NCBI GenBank assembly: GCA_900769735.1 | Contig: CAAGHY010000185.1 | Location: 1 to 20,378, forward strand | Reading direction: 5' to 3' | Length of the DNA: 20,378 nt | Source: Rikenellaceae bacterium | Lineage (GTDB): Bacteria > Bacteroidota > Bacteroidia > Bacteroidales > UBA932 | Part shown: positions 7,377-14,543 of the stretch, piece by piece | Layout: each line of letters opens with the position of its first letter | Numbering within the stretch: position 1 is the stretch's first letter | Made by a program: the position numbers and the translations under genes | Notes under the pieces: generated by a model | Told to the model about the DNA's origin: nothing | Seen by the model: only the letters and a program-made list of their open reading frames with translations | Databases searched by the model: none

Positions 7377-7412
7377 AAAACGGGGAAATTCACATAAGAA
7401 TTTCCCCGTTTT
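7377..7412. terminator. Bidirectional intrinsic terminator between DPP III and alr
   Basis: A perfect 15-bp stem (AAAACGGGGAAATTC and its complement) with the 6-nt loop ACATAA. An A run at one end and a T run at the other make it work in both directions. It lies between the convergent DPP III (+) and alr (-) genes. Confidence 0.92.
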
Positions 7413-7432
7413 CATTTATTGCAGAAAAGTTG

Positions 7433-8542
7433 TTACTCAAAAACAACTCTCTTCACCCTTCTTGCCACAGAAGTGAAAATCTCATACGGAATGGTTCCCA
7501 AAAGGTTTGCCATATCATTTGCAGTAGGCTTGTCACCAAATATGGTTACGGTATCACCCACTTTTGCATCAACTCCTGTAATGTCAATCATACACATATC
7601 CATACAGATATTGCCAATGGTTGGAACCAATTGGCCGTTTACGCAGAATTTTGCATTGCCACGGCTGTAATGGCGGTTAAGACCGTCTGCATAACCAAGA
7701 GGCAATGTGGCAATTTTCTTAGGTGTGTCAAGCTTGCCGTGTCTTCCGTAACCTACTGTACCGTCCTCCGGTGTAAGCTCTTTGATCTGCAGAATCTTGC
7801 AGGTAAGTGAAGCGGCAGGTTTAACGTTGTTCATATCAACTGCACTTATGCCATAAATTCCAATGCCCAGTCTGGCCATATCCATCTGGTACTCGCTGAA
7901 TCGCTCTATTCCGGCAGAGTTGAGGATATGATGTATAGGTTTGTAGTCAAGTACCGCATCAATCATTGATGCGTGTTTTTTGTACATTGCATACTGCCCG
8001 CGGGTAAACTCATCGTGCTGAGGATCATCTGATGCAGCCAAGTGCGAGAAGATGGACTGTACTTTAACCCTTGGCTTGTCTTTAAGGTACTCAATCAGTT
8101 CCGGAAGTTCCTGCTTCATAAAGCCCAAACGGTGCATACCTGTATCAAGCTTGATATGAACAGGATAGCTGTCAATATTCCTGCTCTTGAGGTAACTGTC
8201 AAACTTAAGGAGCGCCTCCATTGAAGGGATTGACGGCTCAAGATAATGGTTTACAATGTCCTCAAAAGAATCAGTACCGGCTGTAAGGACAATAATTGGG
8301 GTCTTTATGCCTCCAACCCTCAATTCCACACCCTCAACCGGATGTGCAATACCAAAATAATCGGCACCGGCTTTTTCCATCTGTGTTGCAAACTCAAGGG
8401 CTCCGTGTCCGTAAGAGTTTGCCTTTATAAGGATAAGAAGCTTGGTTGTATCTTTCAGCTTAGATCTGAAATAATTGTAATTGTGAAGCATATTGGGGTA
8501 GTTCAACTCCAACTGTGCAAAAGAATTTTGAACTAAATCCAT
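7433..8542 (-). CDS. alr: Alanine racemase
   Basis: This PLP enzyme converts L-alanine to D-alanine for peptidoglycan. The 369-residue product shows the PLP lysine K40 in KANSYGHG, the MARLGIGIYG strand (222-231), the second catalytic base Y265 in VGYGRHG, and the PLGYADG (281-287) and CMDMCMID (313-320) motifs. It is a stand-alone enzyme of normal length, whereas many Bacteroidota carry an alr domain fused behind MurF. It is a single-gene unit, divergent from the lipoprotein gene at 8600, with 57 bases between the starts. On the minus strand a TTTG lies upstream near 8591-8594, but no clean TAnnTTTG follows, so its promoter is not assigned. Confidence 0.96.
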   Translation of the reverse strand: MDLVQNSFAQLELNYPNMLHNYNYFRSKLKDTTKLLILIKANSYGHGALEFATQMEKAGADYFGIAHPVEGVELRVGGIKTPIIVLTAGTDSFEDIVNHYLEPSIPSMEALLKFDSYLKSRNIDSYPVHIKLDTGMHRLGFMKQELPELIEYLKDKPRVKVQSIFSHLAASDDPQHDEFTRGQYAMYKKHASMIDAVLDYKPIHHILNSAGIERFSEYQMDMARLGIGIYGISAVDMNNVKPAASLTCKILQIKELTPEDGTVGYGRHGKLDTPKKIATLPLGYADGLNRHYSRGNAKFCVNGQLVPTIGNICMDMCMIDITGVDAKVGDTVTIFGDKPTANDMANLLGTIPYEIFTSVARRVKRVVFE

Positions 8543-8599
8543 AAATTATTGTCTTGTTATAAATCACATTTTATAGTGTAAATTTAAAAAAAACAAACT

Positions 8600-9058
8600 A
8601 TGAAAACCAAATCTTTTTTATTGATTGCACTCTTGGCTGCATTTTCAATTGCCTCTTGTGGGACAAGAAGCAGGACAGTAGCGGAAAAACTTGTTGGGGT
8701 ATGGACCGGCATTGATACAATACAGATAGCATCTATGGACTCCCTGGGCAACATTACCGTTGAAACAATTGCCGTACCGGTTGCCGTTGAATACTTTGCC
8801 GACACCACAATGAGCGGCAAGGTGGCATACAATGATTCCACCACAGCAAACATCTCTGCAGTGGTAATAGTTGGCGAACCGTACATCTCATATTCAGGAA
8901 TTATGGAGATAAATGATACCAAACAGAACCTCAACGGAGAACTTGTGTACAATGAAACCCCTGAATCACTTACAATGGAATTCTTCTCAAAGAACCCTGT
9001 AACGGGCCAGGAGCATACCGGAAAGGCGCTCCTAACCAAAAAAGCCGTTAAAAATTAA
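8600..9058 (+). CDS. Lipoprotein of unknown function
   Basis: I do not recognise this 152-residue protein. It has a clear lipoprotein signal: basic start, hydrophobic residues 5-17, and a lipobox ending SIASC (C20). A short Ser/Arg-rich linker follows. The mature part begins with an LVGVWTG-like motif and alternates polar and hydrophobic residues in a beta-strand pattern, as in small lipocalin-like or META-like barrels; this resemblance is only structural intuition. It is a single-gene unit, and its stop overlaps the stop of the convergent epimerase gene by 4 bases with no terminator between them. Confidence 0.8.
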   Translation: MKTKSFLLIALLAAFSIASCGTRSRTVAEKLVGVWTGIDTIQIASMDSLGNITVETIAVPVAVEYFADTTMSGKVAYNDSTTANISAVVIVGEPYISYSGIMEINDTKQNLNGELVYNETPESLTMEFFSKNPVTGQEHTGKALLTKKAVKN

Positions 9059-10053
9059 AGATTATAGAATTTTATATACCAATTGTAGAATTGGGTAATA
9101 CCGTAGCTGAGAGAGGTATTGGGTTTGAATCCAAAATCTCTCTCAATTGCTTCTGTAGAGGCGTATGTGGTATATACATCACCCTGCTGCATTGGGGCAA
9201 ACTCCTTTATTGCCTCCCTCCCCGCAACCTTCTCAATTGTGGATATGAACTCCATAAGCTCTACAGGGGAACTGTTTCCAATATTGTATACCAACCCTGC
9301 CGGCTCACCCTCAAGAATTTTCACAACACCTGTAACAATATCATCAATGTAGCTGAAATCCCTGCTCAGGTTTCCGTTGTTGAAAACCATTATCTTCTCC
9401 CCTTCCAGAATACTGCGCAAGAATAGGAACGGAGCCATATCAGGCCTTCCCCAAGGACCGTAAACCGTAAAGAAACGCAAACCTGTAGTTGGCAGCCCCA
9501 TCTGGGAACTGTACACATTTGCCATAAGCTCATTTGACTTTTTGGTAGCGGCATAAATGCTCTCAGGTGAATCCACCCTGTCTGTCTCCTCAAAAGGGAC
9601 CTTGTTGCTGTTTCCGTAAACACTGCTGGAACTTGCATAAACAAAATGCTTCACCCCGTACTTATATGAAAGGGCAATGATATTTGCAAAGCCAACAATA
9701 TTGGACTGTATATACGCAGAAGGATTCTCAAAAGAGTACCTCACTCCAGCCTGGGCCGCCAAATTGCACACTTTGTCAAAGCCCCCTCCGGTAAACACCT
9801 TCTCCAGAGCACAATTGTCTTCAAGTGAACATTTCACAAAACTGAACTGAGGATATACCGTACTGCATACAGACTCCCCATCCACAACAGCATTCTCCTC
9901 TATTCCAAGTTCAGCCAGACGTCCGAACTTGAGTGCAGTACTGTAATAGCTGTTTATGTTGTCCAATCCAACAACAGTATGTCCCTTTGCAAGCAGTTCC
10001 CTGCAAAGATGGAATCCAATGAATCCGGCCGCACCGGTAACAAGTATACGCAT
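9055..10053 (-). CDS. NAD-dependent epimerase, UDP-glucuronate 4-epimerase-like
   Basis: A 332-residue short-chain dehydrogenase of the extended type. The NAD-binding GAAGFIG motif is at residues 7-13 and the catalytic YAATK at Y167-K171. Segments that I associate with CapI/LpsL UDP-glucuronate 4-epimerases are present: GLRFFTVYGPWGRPDMA (191-207) and RDFSYIDDIV (231-240). The predicted reaction is UDP-glucuronate to UDP-galacturonate in the cytoplasm. It is the last gene of a four-gene operon, starting 10 bases after the GT39 stop with a purine-rich GGAGAAGGGG before its ATG, one of the few ribosome-site-like sequences in the window. The fold is certain; the exact sugar is inferred. Confidence 0.88.
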   Translation of the reverse strand: MRILVTGAAGFIGFHLCRELLAKGHTVVGLDNINSYYSTALKFGRLAELGIEENAVVDGESVCSTVYPQFSFVKCSLEDNCALEKVFTGGGFDKVCNLAAQAGVRYSFENPSAYIQSNIVGFANIIALSYKYGVKHFVYASSSSVYGNSNKVPFEETDRVDSPESIYAATKKSNELMANVYSSQMGLPTTGLRFFTVYGPWGRPDMAPFLFLRSILEGEKIMVFNNGNLSRDFSYIDDIVTGVVKILEGEPAGLVYNIGNSSPVELMEFISTIEKVAGREAIKEFAPMQQGDVYTTYASTEAIERDFGFKPNTSLSYGITQFYNWYIKFYNL

Positions 10054-10063
10054 ACCCCTTCTC

Positions 10064-11647
10064 CTACTCTACAGTTACAATTGCAAACTCACCGAACAAT
10101 TTTCTTGGTCTGCTGCCAAGAGCCGCATTAAGGGCGGAATCCCTCCTGAACCTTCTCTCCTTAACCACAAGCACCAAATTCTCCGCCTCCTGCAGATCCT
10201 CTTTCTTCAACTCACCAACCTGGTGCCCGAAATAAACATCCAGATTGGCCCCAGACCTGAAATCATAATAAACAACCTGTGCCTTTCTTCCCGATGATTT
10301 TTCAAGGTTCTTCATCTCATCCTTGGCATAAACAGAAGCATTCTCCAAACCTATCATATCATTCAGCTTATCCATTGAAAGTCCTGCAGCAAAAACAAGG
10401 ACAAACATTGAAACGGCAATTGAAGTGATTGCCTTAGGAAGATTCCTGTTCCATATCTGGTACAATGCAGCAATTCCACCGGCACAAAGGGGAACTGTGT
10501 AATAATATACCGGAGTTGGCAGTTCAAACGGAACAAGACCTTTTTTGGCCACAACAACAGCAGCTGCCTGCAACAGGACAAATATTGCAGCCGGCAAGCC
10601 AACAGCAAAATCAAGCCATCTGCTGTGCCTTATCTCCCCAATGAGGATTGACCCAAGATAAAGCAGGCAAGGGAATGCAGGAAGCAGATATATCACAATC
10701 TTTGAGCTTACAAAAGACATCATCACAATTGTACCCAATGACACAACGGCAAACATCCTCATCAGGTCACCTTTTACAAGGCCACGTTTGAATCCAAGGA
10801 CAATGGCCACAACAACAGCTATGCTCCAAGGGGCAATTGCATACCAGTAGGTAATGAAATAATAGTAGAAAGGTTCCTTGTGGTGGAATGAATTCACCGC
10901 CCTGTTCACTGTCTGGTTGAACAGCAGGTTGTTCAGATACTCTGTGCCGCCATCAATATAAACGCCGGTAAACCAGACCGCACAAAGGGACGCCAGAATG
11001 GCCCAGAATTTCCATCCAAGATATTTCCCTATAGTTTTCAGTTTCCTGTTAATACCCAAAAATACAATTATGCTCATAAGGGGAACCATAATACCCACAG
11101 CCCCTTTTGAGAATATTGCCATAAACGTGTAAACAGGAAGCAATATGCTCCATTTTTTGTACAGTGACTTTGCCCCTATCCCCTTATTGTTGAACCTGTA
11201 CATCCTGTAGAATGTATACACTGCAAGGGTTATGAACATTGTCATAAGCATATCCATCCTCAGAACTATTGAACAGGCAAGGAAATATGCACTGCTCAAG
11301 AGCATCATTGTATTGAGTTTCTCATCTGTATCCCTGCGCTCCTGCCTTACCCATCTGTTCATCACTCCAATTGTGATGAATGCAGGTATTACAGAAAAAA
11401 GTGAAAGGAAGAACATCACATGCTTTCCAAAAATAAGTTTGCCCAATGTTACAAACCACAAATACAAAGGGGGTTTGTCGGCATAAGGCTCCCCGTGGTT
11501 GTAGAATGCAAAAACATTTCCGTCGCGGATGGATTCTTCTGCAATGCTGAGATATTTGAGTTCGTTATCGGGAGTATAATCCCTTAAAATGAGTACTGGA
11601 AGGAGGGATAGGAATACCCCTAAAAACAACAGATACTGCTTTTTCAT
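10064..11647 (-). CDS. GT39/ArnT-like membrane glycosyltransferase
   Basis: A 527-residue polytopic inner-membrane protein with about 11-12 helices. The first periplasmic loop carries the family's acidic motif TPDNE (D27, E29) and the KPPLYLW motif (K58-W64). The C-terminal 90 or so residues are soluble and probably periplasmic. GT39/GT83 enzymes such as ArnT and RgtA-D take a sugar from a polyprenyl-phosphate carrier and place it on lipid A, core or protein outside the inner membrane. Its start lies 2 bases after the LAB_N gene stop, so the two are tightly coupled. The donor is presumably the sugar loaded by the GT2 two genes upstream. The acceptor cannot be read from sequence. Confidence 0.9.
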   Translation of the reverse strand: MKKQYLLFLGVFLSLLPVLILRDYTPDNELKYLSIAEESIRDGNVFAFYNHGEPYADKPPLYLWFVTLGKLIFGKHVMFFLSLFSVIPAFITIGVMNRWVRQERRDTDEKLNTMMLLSSAYFLACSIVLRMDMLMTMFITLAVYTFYRMYRFNNKGIGAKSLYKKWSILLPVYTFMAIFSKGAVGIMVPLMSIIVFLGINRKLKTIGKYLGWKFWAILASLCAVWFTGVYIDGGTEYLNNLLFNQTVNRAVNSFHHKEPFYYYFITYWYAIAPWSIAVVVAIVLGFKRGLVKGDLMRMFAVVSLGTIVMMSFVSSKIVIYLLPAFPCLLYLGSILIGEIRHSRWLDFAVGLPAAIFVLLQAAAVVVAKKGLVPFELPTPVYYYTVPLCAGGIAALYQIWNRNLPKAITSIAVSMFVLVFAAGLSMDKLNDMIGLENASVYAKDEMKNLEKSSGRKAQVVYYDFRSGANLDVYFGHQVGELKKEDLQEAENLVLVVKERRFRRDSALNAALGSRPRKLFGEFAIVTVE

Positions 11648-11649
11648 TT

Positions 11650-12279
11650 TTATGCCTTTTTGTTCCTGCGGCTTATTACAAGGTTCCTTATGTAGGAAAC
11701 AAAGCCAAAAGATTGTCCTAAGATAATTACAGGGTCAAGCCTGAATATTCCGTATGAAACAATGATTGCCGATCCGGTGAGGCTTATTAGCCAGAAACCG
11801 GCAGGAAGCATTGATTCCTTTTTCCTTTTTGAGTAGAAATACTGGTAAACGAACCTCAAGGTAAAGATTACCTGGCCAAGCGAACCGTAAATAAGCAGAT
11901 ACAGCGGTATATCCTCATTCTGGAAACACTGCTCAACAAAGTCTCCCCAGTTGGTTGCTATTGTCCATACAGCCAGTGCAGGGGTTGCAATGAGGATAAA
12001 GCGACCAATGAAATGGAGCCTTCTCCAGATTCCCTTCTGGTTAAGGTTCCAGAGGTATATGTAGTAGGAAATCACCTGCCCCAACATAATGGCAAAGTCA
12101 TTCCTTATATAGCCGTAAATGAAAAGCAGATAGGAACCGGCAACGCTCAGAATCCAGAACAGGGCAGGATTCACCACCTTTTTTGCCCTCTCGCTCATAA
12201 TCCACTGCACAAGAATCCTGGCAGAGAAAAATCCCTGCGCCAGAAGTCCTATCAGATATGTAAAAATTGATTCTCCCAT
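11650..12279 (-). CDS. Tandem LAB_N-domain membrane protein, candidate carrier-sugar flippase
   Basis: A 209-residue membrane protein made of two copies of the lipid-A-disaccharide synthase N-terminal (LAB_N) domain. Residues 11-79 align without gaps to 132-200 (offset 121), with 27 of 69 positions identical, including Q15/Q136, R21/R142, P38/P159, FW 41-42/162-163, R59/R180, D61/D182 and LGQ 66-68/187-189. Each copy has about three membrane segments, joined by a further hydrophobic linker (about 91-108), so the plan resembles small two-repeat transporters. There is no LpxB catalytic domain. The ATG at 12279 was chosen because it overlaps the GT2 stop (TGATG); a longer frame from 12375 would run far into the GT2 gene. 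A role as the ArnEF or RgtF-like flippase of this operon is inferred. Confidence 0.85.
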   Translation of the reverse strand: MGESIFTYLIGLLAQGFFSARILVQWIMSERAKKVVNPALFWILSVAGSYLLFIYGYIRNDFAIMLGQVISYYIYLWNLNQKGIWRRLHFIGRFILIATPALAVWTIATNWGDFVEQCFQNEDIPLYLLIYGSLGQVIFTLRFVYQYFYSKRKKESMLPAGFWLISLTGSAIIVSYGIFRLDPVIILGQSFGFVSYIRNLVISRRNKKA

Positions 12280-13013
12280 CAGATGTTGTTCTCTCCAACA
12301 GTATAGTTGATGTACCTGTGCTTCATCCAACGGAATGCAAAGCAATCCTTGAACGGAGAAATTAGCCTGTTCCACAGATTGTATTTTGAAACTCCTGCAG
12401 TTCTTGGGAAATGCCTTACAGGAATCTGTTTCATTTTACCTCCATCCTGCAGAGTAATGAGTGCAGGGAAGAATCGGTGCATTCCAGTAAACATAGGGAA
12501 TCTTTTTGCGTACGCTGTCTGGAACACTTTAAGAGGACATCCTGTATCAATGGCCTCATCTTTGGTCATAAACCTCCTGAAATTGTTGGCAATCTTACTC
12601 TGCAGGTTCTTGAAACCGCTGTCTTTCCTGTTTGCCCTTATTCCCATAACCAGCGGATACTCCTCCACGTGAGGGAGCAGAAGATTGAAATCCTCAGGGG
12701 TAGTCTGAAGGTCTGCATCAATATAACCGCAATACTTGGAGTGGCAATTGTCAAATCCGGCCTTTATTGCCCCGCTCAAACCGGTATTCTTAACAAGCGA
12801 AATGTAATAGAAATCCTTGTTTCTACCGCATATCTCCTCCACAAGCTTGAGACCGTTGTCCTTGGAACCGTCATTTATGAAAAGCACGCAAGTATCCTTG
12901 AAATGGGCATTCTCAAGATATTTGGCAAAAGCCTTTTCCAGATTGTAGATATTGTCCTCTTCATTGTAGAAGGGTACCAGAATTGTAAAAGTGTATTGTG
13001 CAGTCTTGTTCAT
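12279..13013 (-). CDS. GT2 polyprenyl-phosphate glycosyltransferase (Dpm1/ArnC/RgtE-like)
   Basis: A 244-residue GT-A fold enzyme. It has the LVPFYNEE start (12-19), the FINDGSKDN motif (46-53), the metal-binding DAD (D99-D101) within YIDADLQ, and the late GMHRFFPAL (177-185) and RTAGVSKYNLWNR (204-216) motifs of transferases that load a sugar onto a polyprenyl phosphate. No C-terminal membrane helices are seen, so it is probably peripheral at the cytoplasmic face. The ATG at 13013 was chosen because it begins right before the conserved fold; an upstream frame to 13094 has no family support and would overlap the candidate promoter. It is the first gene of the operon with LAB_N, GT39 and epimerase genes. 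Confidence 0.92.
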   Translation of the reverse strand: MNKTAQYTFTILVPFYNEEDNIYNLEKAFAKYLENAHFKDTCVLFINDGSKDNGLKLVEEICGRNKDFYYISLVKNTGLSGAIKAGFDNCHSKYCGYIDADLQTTPEDFNLLLPHVEEYPLVMGIRANRKDSGFKNLQSKIANNFRRFMTKDEAIDTGCPLKVFQTAYAKRFPMFTGMHRFFPALITLQDGGKMKQIPVRHFPRTAGVSKYNLWNRLISPFKDCFAFRWMKHRYINYTVGENNI

Positions 13014-13078
13014 CCTAATAAAATTAACTCCCTTTTCCCTTAACAGATTACAACCACTATATGTTAATTGCCCCTTAA

Positions 13079-13109
13079 GGAAAAATCTGTGCAAGATACG
13101 GATTTTTCC
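13079..13109 (-). promoter_or_regulatory. Inverted repeat around the GT2 operon -7 box
   Basis: GGAAAAATC (minus strand, 13101-13109) is perfectly complementary to GATTTTTCC (13079-13087), giving a 9-bp inverted repeat with a 13-base spacer. The spacer contains the candidate -7 box of the operon. It could be an operator, or a terminator for the upstream barrel gene, since the second arm holds a T run. Either reading is inference. Confidence 0.4.
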
Positions 13110-13124
13110 ATTTATCTGTGCAAA
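13091..13124 (-). promoter_or_regulatory. Candidate promoter of the GT2-LAB_N-GT39-epimerase operon
   Basis: On the minus strand TTTG (13121-13124) is followed after 22 bases by TATCTTGC (13091-13098), a near match to TAnnTTTG with one T missing. The predicted leader is about 75 nt. The match is imperfect, so read-through from the barrel gene is an alternative. Confidence 0.4.
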
Positions 13125-13129
13125 CGGAG

Positions 13130-14179
13130 CTAAAAAGCTTCATTAATGGAGAATATGAAGGCGTTCTGCCCTTTCCTTCCAAACCCGTAATCCAATCTAA
13201 GCTTCAATTGCTCTGTAACAGCAATTCTTGCTCCAATTCCGTAATTCGGCAATGTATTCCCAATATTGAACTTCCCGTAATCTCCCCACAGATTTGCGCC
13301 TCCAACCCAAACGGCCCCCCCTATCATTTCCCAAATATGCTGTCTGAGTTCAAGCTGGGCTGAAACAATGTTGTTGTCCCTGTACCTGCCATAATAATAC
13401 CCCCTCATCCTCTCAGTACCTCCAATTGTAGGGAGCATTGTAACCGGCACATTACCGTATGCAAAAATTGAATACAAGTCAAATGCAAGCACACCCCCAC
13501 TCCATACAGGAGCATAAGTGGAAAACTGCAAAGATGTGCTTCCCGACAGGTTTGTGTAATTCCTCTGCCTTGCCACAGCATATACTCCCCGTGATGGGGA
13601 AATCCTTGAATCCCTACTGTCAAACATTGCAGAAAGGCCATACTCCAGAACCTGGGATGAACTGTTGCCATCAACAAAATTGGTCCATTTAACCTGTTCA
13701 TATCCCAATGAAGGGCCAAACTTGAAATGCGGAGTAAAACTGTAAAGTGCCTCAGTCTGCAGCAGAACCTTTTTCTGGTCATATCCCAACTTGTTGTCTG
13801 GATCATTTGCCTGTGCATAACCCAAACCCCAAAAATAAGAAGGGGCATAATTGTAATAACCGTTATAGCTGAAATCCCACTTCCCGTTTCTGCTTGTTGC
13901 AGCACCGTGGGCACCCAACAGCAGATAACCTTTTGAAGTGGCATTTCCAATGACGGCAAAACCCTTTGAGAACGTATAGCTGAATGCAACACCAACGCCC
14001 ATTTCGTTGGAGTAATGGGGGGCAACATCAAATTTTGCTGCAAACCTCTTGAAAAACGGCTCCTTTTGAGGAATCCTCTTTACTGTTATAACCTGTATAC
14101 TGTCCTGCCCCACCATTTTATGCGGAAGAAGAAAAGAGAAAACTGCCACAAGAATCAGTATACAAACATTTGGTTTCAT
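13130..14179 (-). CDS. POTRA-less Omp85/D15-type outer-membrane barrel
   Basis: A 349-residue protein with a signal peptide (hydrophobic residues 6-19, probable cleavage after about 24) and then almost entirely alternating beta-strand sequence. The Omp85 barrel hallmarks are DSRDSRISPSRGVY (187-200) and the ERMRGYYYG motif (256-264, RGY at 259-261), and the chain ends in Phe as outer-membrane barrels do. No POTRA domains precede the barrel, so this is the short 'surface antigen' form rather than BamA or TamA. Its function is unknown. The start at 14179 was chosen because it places the signal peptide at the N-terminus; a longer frame to 14206 adds nothing recognisable. It lies upstream of the sugar-lipid operon, 116 bases before the GT2 start, and downstream of a terminator. 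Confidence 0.85.
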   Translation of the reverse strand: MKPNVCILILVAVFSFLLPHKMVGQDSIQVITVKRIPQKEPFFKRFAAKFDVAPHYSNEMGVGVAFSYTFSKGFAVIGNATSKGYLLLGAHGAATSRNGKWDFSYNGYYNYAPSYFWGLGYAQANDPDNKLGYDQKKVLLQTEALYSFTPHFKFGPSLGYEQVKWTNFVDGNSSSQVLEYGLSAMFDSRDSRISPSRGVYAVARQRNYTNLSGSTSLQFSTYAPVWSGGVLAFDLYSIFAYGNVPVTMLPTIGGTERMRGYYYGRYRDNNIVSAQLELRQHIWEMIGGAVWVGGANLWGDYGKFNIGNTLPNYGIGARIAVTEQLKLRLDYGFGRKGQNAFIFSINEAF

Positions 14180-14221
14180 AGAGCCGTCAATTAGCTGAAA
14201 AAACATTAAACCTCTGAAAAG

Positions 14222-14252
14222 AAAAAAGTTGTGATGCGGTCACAACTTTTTT
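14222..14252. terminator. Intrinsic terminator after the histone H1-like gene
   Basis: A perfect 13-bp stem (AAAAAAGTTGTGA and its complement) with the loop TGCGG, flanked by A and T runs on both strands. It begins 21 bases beyond the stop of the minus-strand histone H1-like gene and separates it from the barrel gene. Confidence 0.88.
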
Positions 14253-14272
14253 TCTTTGTGGGGAACGTCTGG

Positions 14273-14452
14273 CTACTCTCCTTTGCTGGCCTCAATTGAT
14301 ACTTTTCTGAACTCCTTCATCATTTTACCAATCTCAAGAGCAGATTTTCTAGCACGTGTACCAGCAGCTTTATTACCTTTAACTAGCTGAGCCTCAGCGT
14401 CTTTAGAGAAAGCAGCCATTTCTGCGTTAATTTTTTCAATCAATTCTTTCAT
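14273..14452 (-). CDS. Histone H1-like small DNA-binding protein
   Basis: A 59-residue basic protein read from the ATG at 14452 to TAG at 14273-14275. Its sequence opens MKELIEKINAEMAAF and has the conserved core KGNKAAGTRARKSALEIGK, then ends near EFRKVSIEASK. This matches the short histone H1 / Hc1-like family common in Bacteroidota. It is probably helical and nucleoid-associated, in the cytoplasm. Codons are biased to GCT, GGT and CGT like those of rplY, suggesting high expression. It is a single-gene unit with its own terminator, divergent from marC (91 bases between starts). A minus-strand TATAGTTT near the start is only a weak promoter match. Confidence 0.9.
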   Translation of the reverse strand: MKELIEKINAEMAAFSKDAEAQLVKGNKAAGTRARKSALEIGKMMKEFRKVSIEASKGE

Positions 14453-14507
14453 TGCCAGTGTTTTTAATAGGTTAATTTTTATGTGGTTAAAGTTAAAAAC
14501 TATATTT

Positions 14508-14515
14508 TATCTTTG
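14508..14515 (+). promoter_or_regulatory. -7 box for marC
   Basis: TATCTTTG matches TAnnTTTG and ends 28 bases before the marC ATG. A convincing TTTG -33 box is not seen, since the upstream region is A/T-rich. Confidence 0.55.
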
Positions 14516-14543
14516 CAAGTAAATTTACAAAAAAATTCTTCAT

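Noticed and set aside
8584..9039. 151-residue minus-strand open frame opposite the lipoprotein gene
   Set aside because: The plus-strand frame has a clean lipoprotein signal; the minus-strand frame is Ser/Val-rich shadow sequence without a signal or motif.
12280..12375. Longer N-terminus for the LAB_N protein
   Set aside because: It would overlap the GT2 gene by about 97 bases and adds a sequence with no membrane or family character; the ATG overlapping the GT2 stop is better.
12411..13043. 210-residue plus-strand open frame
   Set aside because: It is antisense to the GT2 gene, whose motifs are intact.
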